Shown here piece by piece: positions 1 through 10,500 of a DNA stretch of 64,000 nucleotides. Where the stretch lies: contig CM043953.1 of the NCBI GenBank assembly GCA_014529385.2, forward strand, positions 108,938,549 to 109,002,548, given 5' to 3'. Below the pieces are notes generated by a model that was not told the DNA's origin, made no database searches, and saw only the letters and a list, made by a program, of their open reading frames with translations. A program made the translations under genes and the position numbers. Positions within the stretch are counted from its first letter, which is position 1, and each line of letters starts with the position of its first letter. Source of the DNA: Adiantum capillus-veneris. Lineage: Eukaryota; Streptophyta; Polypodiopsida; Polypodiales; Pteridaceae.

Positions 1-2
1 AG

Positions 3-812
3 ATTTCTCTTACTACAGCTCACAACCCTAAAGGCAATGGAAAGAGTAAAAGAGGGCATCCTCCTATCATCAAAGCTTTGGCCAAGGCTTGTGAAGGAAG
101 AGTTGGTGAGTGGCCAAAACTGTTAACATATGCTTTATGGGCTGATCGTACAACACATAGCTCAGTAACTGGCTATATGGCTGCAAAGCTAATGTATGGT
201 CAAAACCCAGTGATGTCCATTGAAGATATAATTCCCACATGGAATGTACTACCCTAGCAAGAGGGGCTTAGCAGGGAATATCTCCTTGCATTGCGCATAA
301 GGCAACTAGAGAGAAGACCTAGAGACATTGAGGCTACAAAAGAACGACTCAAAAAAGCAAGTCTGAAAAACAAGGACTTCTTTAATAAGCGACATCGTCT
401 TAAGAGCAAAGCAATTGACAAAGGTGATTGGGTTTTAGTGTATGATAGTAGCCTTGATAACCAGCACACAGTCATGCGTAAGTTATCAGAAAGATGGTTT
501 GGATCGTATGTTGTAAATCATGTGCATGAAAATGCTACTTACAACCTCTCTGAACTAGATGGTATAGAAGTAAAGATTCCCATTGCAAGAAAAAGTAACA
601 AAATGTTTAAGAGAAGAGGAGACAATGATCAAGAAGATGTGACGAGGAGGAAGAACAAAACACGAGTGAAGATGAAGCGTTGGAAGCTATCAATGAAGAT
701 GAAATCATGGAAGATGTGCAAGAGGATTGATCTTGCAAAGATCAAATGTGGCACATACCAGAGGATGTACAGGTTTAGAAGGGGTGGATGTCGTGCTGTG
801 ACACATACATAG
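3..812 (+). pseudogene. Ty3/gypsy integrase C-terminal fragment
   Basis: The frame opens at the window edge and reads as the end of a retroviral-type integrase. Near the start are the AHNPKGNGKSKRGHPP and WPKLLTYALWADRTTHSSV stretches, which match the region after the catalytic Glu and the ALWADRTT motif of some gypsy integrases. A basic tail with KGDWVLVYDSSL and LSERWFGSYVV follows, the usual post-integrase fold. An in-frame TAG at 255-257 falls just after the conserved TW.VLP, so the copy is broken. The 5' part lies outside the window. A G-rich tract just before 789 may be the polypurine tract. A fragment at 49885-50200 looks like an upstream part of the same integrase lineage. The domain call is secure; the lineage is inferred. 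Confidence 0.8.
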
Positions 813-1192
813 TGTGACTTTTTAGATACGTAAGTATATTTCTTATAATGTATATATGCATATCTAAGTATAATAATAAGTTTTCTATCTCATCGTATTA
901 TTTATCTCAAGGATAACATATTCTTACTTTACCATCAAAAACTACTATGAGAAAAGCGTCAATAGATCCGTCTCTTTATCTTGGGACAAAAAGCATTGAT
1001 TCTTTCTTTGTACTATCTAATTATTATCTCACACCCTAGCTAGATCCTATATCTAGGGTAACTTCCAATGTATATATTCATTCTACATATTTTTCATATT
1101 TTTCTTATATTTCTTTTAAATAGCTACTAGTAAGGAATCAAATCTTAGTGGGACATTAGGAGGCATGATTTTAAAAGATACCCCTATTTTAA

Positions 1193-2519
1193 CACTAGAA
1201 TGGTAACAGGACACTTTAATGTCCTTGGACATTGTGTCCTGTTAAGTGACCATTTTTCTTGAATTATTTGAAGAGTATGAAAATGAATTTCTAGGTGCTA
1301 TATATCCACAAAGTTTCCTTATGAGCTGAAAAAAACTTAGCATTTTTTTTTGAGTATCGATCTCACCATTAACCTTACTCTTGCACAACATTTTTGAACC
1401 TAAATTGTGTGAAAAAACGGGTCCTGTTTTTGGCTTTTTTTCAATTTTTGGCAACTATACCACTCTAAACTTCATGTTTGTGAGGTTTATATGGATAGAG
1501 ATTAGGCCTTCATAGTTCTCAACATGTTTTGATGCTTGTAGGGAGAGCTAAGTGTTAAAATTGAAAGTTATGACCAATTTACAAGAATTGCATAATCCTG
1601 TTTTTTGGCCAAAATGAGCACTTTTATGATTTTTTTGGTGGCTTTCTTGATATTCAAATTCAATTTTGATTGTGTAAATGTAATGTATAACATAAAGATA
1701 ATCTTCCTTGAGTTTTGGGGGACCTAATATGCTATATAGCATAGTATATGATGATGGTTGAGTTTTTTGATTCCAGAAGAATACGATACATTTTAGAGTA
1801 GCAAGTATAACTTTCTCAATATTGCTAGTTTCTCATGCCAATTGTGTGTATTTTGTAGGTAGTAACCATATCTAATCATATACTACAAACTTGGCTAGAT
1901 ATTGAGTAGTTTCTATGGGTTTCTATAGGTCATAACGCTAAACCCAGTTTTTTCATGTTTGCGCACTTTATCATTGCCCCCAAGGTTCCAATTGTAAGAG
2001 ATCCATTATCCGTTTGACATGCTCCATGGATACTTTTGAATCTAGAGTCCCAAAGGAAACTAAGAAAACATGTATATAGTATCTGTATTGAGAGTGACTA
2101 TAGAAACTTTGATGATAGGTCCGTAGAATGGCAAAAATGCAACTTTTTTTTACCTATTTTCTTGCCCAAAAAAAAATTAGTGAGGTAAAAGCAACCATAT
2201 GTTTTGGTCACCAACCCATTGAAGTTAGCGGGGCATTTTATGTCATGTCCTACAAAAATCTCCACTCTTATTTATATGCAATCAACCGTAAGAAATTGCT
2301 GTTTTGGGCAAAATGCACCGGTCCATCAACTTTGGAGGCTTGTAGTGACCAAGGGATAAGAAAAATTACAAGTTTCTCATTTTTTCCATATGTAGTAGTT
2401 ATTGAATTATAAGCTAATGAAAGGATCTTTCAAAATTAGTGGATCTACTATGGTTTTGGAATTTTTTTCCAAAACCCTAAAAGGATACTTTTATGTCCTG
2501 TTAGGTTACCATTCTAGTG
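1193..2519. mobile_element. Non-autonomous DNA transposon with TTAA target duplication, copy 1
   Basis: This 1327-bp unit is bounded by TTAA at 1189-1192 and at 2520-2523. Its ends are perfect inverted repeats of 15 bp, CACTAGAATGGTAAC at the left and the complement at the right. A second copy lies at 20962-22304, also between TTAA and TTAA in unrelated flanks, which fixes the borders. Inside the left end GGACA/TGTCC motifs form a subterminal hairpin. TTAA duplication is the hallmark of piggyBac transposases, and the terminus resembles the known TTAACCCTAG piggyBac end. The terminus CACTAG also resembles CACTA elements, but those make 3-bp duplications. No transposase is encoded; the open frame at 2128-2412 is not convincing. 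Confidence 0.8.
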
Positions 2520-2918
2520 TTAATGCATTATTGCAAGCATGATTACAAAAAGTTGTCAAGGAGAAATGTCATGCTTTCATATAGTATGAGGTGTTCATTG
2601 GAATCAAATAAAAGTATAGGCTAAGGGGACCACAAGAAGACTTTTGCTGCCAAAATTGTACCCTATTTTGATAATTTTTTGGCACAAGGTTCCAATCCGA
2701 ATTGGAAAAAGTATATAAAATGGGAGTTGTAGCTAATGAGATGAAATTTTTTTCCGTATTTTTACTTTTTTATTTTGAGCCACAGTTGAGGAGATATTAT
2801 CAAAATACTAGATCCCAGTTTGTCCACATCATGTAGGGACAACTCATTTCCAACTTTTCTAGTTTCTGTTCACACTGGCTCTTCTCTTCTTGTGTAAACC
2901 CTTGGGGGTTCCCTTCAC

Positions 2919-2927
2919 CTATAAAAG
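2919..2927 (+). promoter_or_regulatory. TATA box of the probable gypsy LTR
   Basis: CTATAAAAG lies upstream of a pyrimidine-rich leader, as in LTR promoters. The assignment depends on the LTR call. Confidence 0.4.
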
Positions 2928-3500
2928 GGGACCTCTTCTTCCTTTAAATGCATTAAAGCCATTGATGAGAGAAATTCATGAGGGAGTGAGAGTACTAATG
3001 CCTAATTGTATAAGCCTAAGCCTACACTTACTCCTAGAGGAAGTTTAGCCATTCTTGTAAGCTATCTTTGAAGATAAGCTCTAATCAAAGAAGGACTTGA
3101 ACTTGGTGCATCAATCAAGGCTTGAAGCCTTCCTTCTTCTTCTCTCTCCATCAAAAACGATGAATAACTCCCAAAGGGTTTGTCAAGTAAGATGTGTTCT
3201 ACTTTGATATTTTGTTGATTTCTTGTTGTTTTCTTTTTCACCTCTAATCCAAAATATATCTCTAATCTCATCTCCCTCTCTAGACAAAACTATGTCTCTC
3301 ACTCTTAGAAATTCATTCTCTCTACAAATTCTAAGTTCTCCTTGCTGCAGGTACATCTCTCCCCGCAGTATCCTTATTGCCTACGGGCAAGAATAGGGCT
3401 TGGGAGGGAAATTCACTTATCTTCTCTTCTCTCATATCTATATTTTTCACATACTAGAGTTATCCTAGATGAATAGTCCATATGATTTGAATTTCTATCG

Positions 3501-4205
3501 CTTCCACTCTGTGCGATCTATTAGAATTAACGTATGAATTAGCCGTAAAATAAAGTTTCAATAACGTATAGTGTTTCTTTTTGGCCCAGAAAGGCTCAAT
3601 GAAATACTTCTTTCACCGGATCCCATCATATTACCTCTTATAGACTATAACTTTTCTTTTGGCGTAAGTGTAGTTATCTTGCTATGAACCACGAGGATTT
3701 GTACACACAATTAATCCCAATCACTAAACAAAAAATATATACTATGGTAAGCACAAAACTACAAGTCCAAAGAACAATTCGTCACCAATTTGGTCGGCAA
3801 AGATTTAACGCCATTAACTTATCTATTAACCCTTTCATATTACCCATGATACGATATGACCGTAGCCTTGATGTTTTCATCTTTGTGTTGTTTTGATATT
3901 CTCTTTTGTGTGTGTGAGTGCACACAAAGACTGGGGCTTCTTTGATTGCACTTCCTTCTAAACCCTAGACCTTATGGAATCTATGGTTTAACTCCTTCAT
4001 ATAGTTTTTTGGAGTTCTCTCACAAACTCTCACAACCAAAATCCCGGTGCTTTCCTGGCAAGACCGCAAATTTCTCCACAATGTAAGAGCACAAGTCCTA
4101 TCCTAGTTGCATCTGCAATAAAATCTCCAATATTCTTGGCCATGCACATGGTGACTAAAAACTCCTCATCGGGCAAAAAATCACGAGCCACGTTGGAGAG
4201 CGGAA
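3501..4205. other. No gene seen; possible internal scrap of the long-LTR family
   Basis: Nothing recognisable is coded in most of this stretch. The last 20-40 bases before 4206 resemble, on the minus strand, the sequence that follows the right LTR of the long-LTR element (shared TTCC.C.TCTCCA pattern). The left LTR may therefore once have been followed by another internal region. A minus-strand frame at 4030-4233 has no recognised motif. Confidence 0.35.
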
Positions 4206-6466
4206 TGGGGGACCACGACCGGCACAAACACAATGGCCTTTCTATAGCTCAAGGTATCCATAGCACCCCTGTCCACTTGGAAAACACCTTCAAAAAAACA
4301 CACATGACACTAGCAGACCATCGCCTGTCCAATTTACACTGCTCACACACTCCATAGATCCACCACACAACGCACACCTACTGCCACGGCCTATCTCCTC
4401 GCTTACACATGCACACAGCCGATCATTCTCGCTCTCTCACACAACACACCATCGGTCCGGGAAGGGACACACATCCACACAACCGGCACCGAGGGGAAAC
4501 ACTAGAGCAGGAGAAAGAGAATGGATGAAGGGGAAACAATGACAAGACAAGGCAATAGAGGCTCGATTACACTTCACCAAACATGTACACAGATTCACAC
4601 TGCCATCACCATGGCCATTTTCACAAGAAAATACAAAGGGCTTTGACAGGCACACTCCTGTGTCAGAGAGCTCCACTTTGTAGGCTTCAAATGGCACCAA
4701 AAGCCAGGAAAAAAACCCCTAATTTGATTCAATTCTGACTTTTATAGGGGGGGGTCGTCAATTTGGGAAATTGCCCTGTTATTGGTCCATCTGGTACCCT
4801 AATTTGGCATTTTTTGGGAAGGGGGCACCGCCTTGCTTCATCTGCTCTCTTCCTCTCTCTTTTGCACTTGGGGAGAGGTGTGCAATAGCGATGCCGCTAT
4901 TGCCCCTAGGCTTCTGTTTATTTTTTATTTTTTCCTCTTTTATTTTTACCCCTTTGTGGCTTAGCCTTGCACTGCTCTTTTGTCCTAGCTTTGACCCTTG
5001 GCCACCTTTTGTCCGGCTCTTTTGACATACCCTTTCCTCTTTTCATTTGGCCTGGCCTTACCTTTGACCTTGCCTTGGCCTTTGGTCTTTGGTCCTGGCC
5101 ATAGAGTGGCCCACTTGCCCTTGCTTTGTACACCCGACAGTCTTCGGGATCTCTTTCTCTCTTGCACACTCGCCGCGCGGCGGGACTTTCTCCTTGCCAA
5201 TCAATAGCGAGGTCGCTAATGGGTCGGGGGGGGGGGATCCCCTTCAAAAGCTCTGGGGCTCTAAGGCCGCGGGAATGGCCCTCTCAAGACCAAGTCATAG
5301 GTTGACTTCACGGGCGCATCGCACTGCTGATGCCGCTTCCATCTCACGTGAGCGCACCTGCGCCTCCTCAAGCGGGCCAAAATGCTGCTGTCTCCACCAT
5401 TCAAGGCCGCGGCTCGCCAACGCAGTGCCAACAACGCCCAACTCCATAGCTCATGGAGCTCCAAGGGAGCTCACCTCCCTTTACACACCTCAAAAGGGCT
5501 CACGCCGTGGCCCAAATACCATGAACATCACCATCTTGCACCCTTCTATGGGTTCACTTAGTTCCACGTGGAAGCTACCGGGCATTCCCTCTTAAAATGG
5601 TCTTCAAGGCCTCAAAAACCCCTTCAAAAACACCTTGGGAATGAAAATTCCCCCCCTTCTTTAGAGCATTGCTCCCTTTGGCGTATTGATTGTACGCTCG
5701 AACCAAAAAACCCCACTGAAAATTGTCGTAGTGGACCTCGACCCGCTCTACCTTCACCACTTTTTGAGCTTTTTGAGGCCGCAAATTGGGGTCGCAAAAA
5801 CCAACCAAAATCATCTGTAATCCCACCACCGCCAAATCCGCCCGTTTTCTCCAGGCCGTAACTCAGTGCTTGGAACTTAGAATCACATGTGGTCGATTTT
5901 GACTAACTCCACATAGTGCACACCATCATCGAGAACCCTGGCGAGGCCAAAAAACTTATAGATGGTGTATCCTCCAAAGCGGTCAAGTGGGCTCAGACTC
6001 GGCCCCCAAAAAATTTTCAACTGATCATAACTTGCTATTCGGAGCTCCGAGAAGGCAGGCATGCTCCGTAACTTGAGCACTACACATGTATCCACTGACA
6101 CCTTCCTGGGCCACCTGTCCCTAGTTTTCCCTATCCGTCGGGGATCTACAACACCTTCTAACGTTCAACTGCAATATCTTGAGCACCAGGGCTCCGTTTA
6201 ACGAGCCGTCTAGACTGGCTTCTAGAGCACACTAAACACTAAATTTCAAGACACTGATAGAGCACTTTGGAGATCTTCATCTACCATCCCATTTGGACCA
6301 TCTTTGAGCCTCCTTGGCCTAAAAAGCCTCTTTAAACATACACTTCCCCTATCCTTTGGCTGCCCAGGTCCTTGGCACCTGCCCTAGCCTTCCGTACTAC
6401 ACACCTACCTGCAACCTCTTCCTGGCATAGACCATTTCCTACCTTGGACCAACTTTGGTTGCACCA
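4206..6466 (-). repeat. Left (3') LTR of the long-LTR element
   Basis: It matches 13770-17854 along its whole length and has TG..CA ends on the minus strand. In element orientation the U3 is about 1.7 kb before the TATA box. A lysine- and alanine-rich open frame (4918-5247, minus) is shared with the other LTR but shows mainly amino-acid-changing differences. Confidence 0.8.
4738..4746 (-). promoter_or_regulatory. TATA box in the left long LTR
   Basis: TATAAAAGT on the minus strand follows a C-rich run. The same box occurs at 14301-14309 in the right LTR and at an equivalent position (63583-63592) in the plus-strand relative. Confidence 0.55.
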
Positions 6467-6484
6467 TCATTGCCCACCCCCTCG
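6467..6484 (-). promoter_or_regulatory. Polypurine tract of the long-LTR element
   Basis: On the minus strand the sequence reads CGAGGGGGTGGGCAATGA directly before the LTR start TGGTGC. The related element has TAGGGGGTGGGCAATGA directly before TGGTGC at 62016, so the tract is conserved between copies. Confidence 0.7.
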
Positions 6485-6930
6485 TTGAACATGGGCTTAT
6501 TGCACTAAAAAACTGCACACCAAAAACAAACTGTCTGTACATCATAAAATCCCTCCCATATGTACATAAATTGGCATTTACTTCCTGCTGCCTTTGTTCA
6601 TGTGGGTTGCCCAACCCCCTGCTTTACTGCATAGACATCCCCTGGGTCAAACACTTGACATTGATCATCTTCACCCGCTAACAACATCCTCTTGTAGTGT
6701 CGTATTCTTGTGCATAGCCAATCATCCATGTAGCTTGCTTTCAGCACTATCCCCTCGCTCCAAGCATCTACAAGCAAACCGTCCATCTCAAACAAGACAT
6801 CATCGAGCATAGCATCATGCTCATACACACCACCACTTTCACCGAACATATCCGACCATGTCTCCAACCATGTAATAAGGCCTGTGAAGGGCATTGAGAT
6901 TGATACACATATTCTCCCACAGCAGCTTCT
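6485..6930 (-). pseudogene. 3' end of the long-LTR element's interior
   Basis: A minus-strand frame (6594-6966) ends in KQGVGQPT followed by a stop. The plus-strand relative carries QGVGQPT and a stop near 61855-61875, at the same distance from the polypurine tract, so the two are homologous. No domain is recognised. The frame is cut on its upstream side by the copia insertion at 6931. Confidence 0.5.
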
Positions 6931-7252
6931 TGTTGAGATGTCGAGCTCTACACCTTGAGCTGGCATCCACTACGGGTCTTGGCCGCTTACGGCATTTACT
7001 CACTGGCGCGTTAGGTGACCGACACGAAGGATCTCTGCCAGTGATTCTACAGCTGGACTACACTTATAGTGCCAGCCTAGTACGCTTCTAGCGAGTTCAC
7101 ACTTAGTGACCGCATGTACATATGTGCTACTTTTCAGCTTTAGCACTTAGTCATTTTGTACTCTCTTTTCTGTGAAGAAGAAGAAGAAGCTTTCCATCTC
7201 TGTGTGCTTTGTGCTTGTCTTGTGTAGCTCTCTTGCATCCTCATTCTTTACA
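6931..7252 (+). repeat. 5' LTR of the copia element
   Basis: It begins TGTTGAGATG and ends TCTTTACA, and matches the 3' LTR almost base for base over 322 bp. Confidence 0.95.
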
Positions 7253-7264
7253 TGGTATCAGAGC
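7253..7264 (+). promoter_or_regulatory. Primer binding site (initiator tRNA-Met)
   Basis: TGGTATCAGAGC starts immediately after the 5' LTR. This is the standard plant copia site complementary to the 3' end of initiator tRNA-Met. Confidence 0.95.
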
Positions 7265-7519
7265 CTGGTGCAGGCAAGAGAGGCTAAGAGAGCAAGAGCA
7301 TCACAATCCCTTCGTTCGCAATCCACGACCAGATGCCGAGTTTCTGAACAGGTCTCCAAAGTGCAGTATACAGAGATTTACTGTACAAGTACAGTGGTTG
7401 TGAAACGCTTGATTGTGGACACTCGTTGAGTGTAGAAAGCGTTACAGGAACCACGATAGCAGGTTCAGCAGATTTGCAAGTTTTTGCAGATTGCAGCTAT
7501 TTTGTCTTAGTGCTTCAAG

Positions 7520-10500
7520 ATGTCTGATGGTTTCAGTCAGATTGTTACTGAGAAGCTTGAGAAAAATAACTACCCTGCATGGAAGTTCAGAATAACAAAT
7601 TTCCTAAAAGGAAAAGGTTATTGGGACTATGTAGAAGGAGACAATGAAAAGGAACCAGAGATTCCCGAGGCAAATGCTACAGCAGAACAAAGGAAAGCTT
7701 TGAGGGACTGGCAACAAGGCCAGAGCAAAGTGATGTATTGGCTGTCTATGAGCATCACAGATGGCATGATGGGCTATCTACAGGATGCTGAAACCCCCGC
7801 CATTGCATGGAGAAACTTAGGCAGAGTGTTCGAGGTGAACACCAAGGCCAGGAAGCTTCAACTAAAGTCGGAGCTAAATCAGGTTAAGAGGAACAACCTC
7901 TCAATCAATGATTATGCCTTGAAGATCAAGAGTATCATTGAGGCTCTTGGATCTATTAAAGTCTCAGTGGAAGACGATGACATTGTCCGTGCATGCTTGG
8001 ATGGTCTGGGAGATGAGTATGTACATTTTAGGTCTTCCATGAATACAAGAGACGACATCCCCGTGTTCCAAGATTTGATTTCTATGCTTATTCTTGAGGA
8101 GAAGAACCTTGACACATCTTCTTCTCATGGCAGAAATAATTCTGAACAGGCCTTCTATTCTAACTCCAACAGAGGTAGAGATAGAGGTCGTGGTCGAGGC
8201 CCAAGGGGTTGCAGGGGCCAATTTCTGGAAGGTCAATCAAATCAAAACAATACAGGTGGCAGGGGAAACCAGTCTCAAGGCAGGGGGAGTCAAAGAGGTC
8301 GTGGTGCAAGATCAAGCAGGCAGCAACATACTCCAGATAGTAGAGAATGTTGGACTTGTGGTGAAAGAGGTCACATGTCACGTGACTGTCCAAAGGGAAA
8401 AGCAAGTAGAAAGAGAGAACAGGGCAACTATGCATCTACTAGCAGAGATGCAGTTGACAGCAAAAACGAGCGCATGTTTGTTATGCAGCATGTAATGAAT
8501 ACAATGACTGCAGAGAATTCCACCCAAGATGATGTTTGGTATGTGGATTCAGGTGCCTCTAATCACATGACGTCTCGTGGAGAGTGGTTTAGAGATATGC
8601 GCAAACCAGATGTGTCAGGCTATGTGCAGACAGGAGATGACACAGCTCACCCCATTGCTCATGTAGGGGACATACCTCTAAATACGAAGAGTGGGAAATC
8701 AAAGTACTTAGCAGATGTACTTCATGTCCCAAACATTACAAAGAATCTTGTTTCTGTTGGACAAATGGTTGAGCAGGGTTTGCAGGTTCGCTTCAATCCA
8801 AATGGCTATTATGTAGAAGATTTCCAGAATGGCTGTAAGCTGATCACAGAGGGCAAATGTGTGGGCAGAATGTTTACGCTAAATGTAGACATGCCTGAAG
8901 TAAAAGCTGCATTATTTGCACAGGGCACAGGTGTTGTGGCTGATGTTGACATTTGGCACAAACGCATTGGCCATGTCAATGAGCAGAGATTGCGTAGCAT
9001 GCAATCAAAACAGATTGTAAAAGGTTTGCCCAAATTCAAGGTGGATGGTATGCATAAAGTGTGTGCAGCATGCCAGTTTGGAAAACAGTCAAAGGGCTCA
9101 TTTCCACATGAGCGCAATGTATGTAAAAAGCCACTTGAGGTGGTGCACACAGATGTTTGGGGTCCAACCGATACTGCAAGTATACATGGTTGCAGGTATT
9201 ATGTCTCTTTCATTGATGACCATACAAGGAAAGTATGGGTCTACTTCATGCGTAACAAAAGTGAAGTGTTTGGTCACTTTCAAGACTTCAAAGTCATGAT
9301 TGAGAAGGAGACAGATATGCAAATCAAGACATTGAGGTCAGATGGAGGGGGAGAGTACTTCTCCAATGATTTTTCAGATTTTCTGCGAATGCATGGTATA
9401 CACAGGCAGTTTACATGCAGATATACTCCACAGCAGAATGGGGTCGCAGAAAGGAAAAACAGGCACATTGCAGAGGTTGCACGTGCATTGATGAATGAGA
9501 AGAACATGCCTCATCATTTCTGGGCTGAAGCTGTAAATACAGCTGTGTACATTATGAACAGGACACCTACAGCTGCGGTGCATGATGTAACACCTGAGGA
9601 AAAGTTTATAGCTACAAAGCCTGATTTGGCACACTTGAAAGTGTTTGGCTGCATAGCTTACGTGCATGTACCAGATGAGTTGCGTAGGAAATTGGATCCT
9701 AAAGCAGAGAAATGTATTCTTGTGGGATATTCCCTTGAACAAAAGGGGTACAGGTGCTACAATCCTACTACACGAGAATTACGAGTGAGCAGAGATGTAG
9801 TCTTTGATGAGATGAGCAGCTGGTACAGTAATGCACATGGCACTATTGGGGCTGATGTAAAAGATGATGTGGTTGTACAAAATGTGAGGCCACAGTCACA
9901 GGTTTTGAGTGGACCACAAGAGTCCTCTTCTCGTGGCTCTGTTGAGAAACCATGGAATGGTAGACTACGTACGCAGGTTACTCCACCAACAGGTACAGGG
10001 AATGTATCACGAAAAGGAAAGGAAAAGGTTGATGAACCTCCCTTTATGGTTGATGCATCATCAGGTTTTTCACATGTAGACATGGATTCAGATGGTTCTG
10101 AACAAAGTCTTGATGAGGAATTTGGAATTCCGGCTGTCAGGACACCTGGTGTAAGGAAAGTACAAGAAGATGCTAGAGGGCAAAGGAGTGACCAAGGACC
10201 GCGCAGATCTTATAGAGTCAGAAATCCAGTTCAGAAATTGACTTATGATGGGTACCTAGCGCATCACCAAGCCTACATGGCTAAGGTGATACAGGATGTG
10301 GAGCCCACATGTTTTGAGGATGCAGTTGGAAATGTGCATTGGGATGATGCAATGAATGAAGAGATGGCTGCATTGGAAGCAAATGACACATGGGAGTTGG
10401 TGCCATTGCCAAGTGGCAAGAAAGCTATTGGCTGTAAATGGGTGTATAAAACCAAGCATAAGGCTGATGGTAACATTGAGCGTCACAAGGCAAGGCTGGT

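Larger units (their letters stand above)
789..3500 (+). mobile_element. Probable 3' LTR of the gypsy fragment, split by a TTAA element
   Basis: After a purine-rich tract the sequence begins TGTCGTGC, a plausible LTR start. Removing the inserted element at 1193-2519 brings this start close to a TATA box at 2919-2927 and a promoter-like leader. No coding sequence is seen. The right end is not resolved and no second LTR exists in the window, so 3500 is approximate. Confidence 0.4.

Noticed and set aside
2128-2412. Open frame in the TTAA element, also present in the second copy (21820-22197), as a possible transposase or accessory protein
   Set aside because: Between the two copies about five of eight base differences change the amino acid, there is no recognised motif, and the similarity is explained by the copies being related DNA.
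1193-2519. Assigning the TTAA element to the CACTA superfamily because its end reads CACTAG
   Set aside because: CACTA elements duplicate 3 bp; here the flanking triplets do not repeat, whereas TTAA repeats exactly in both copies. Left open as the main alternative.
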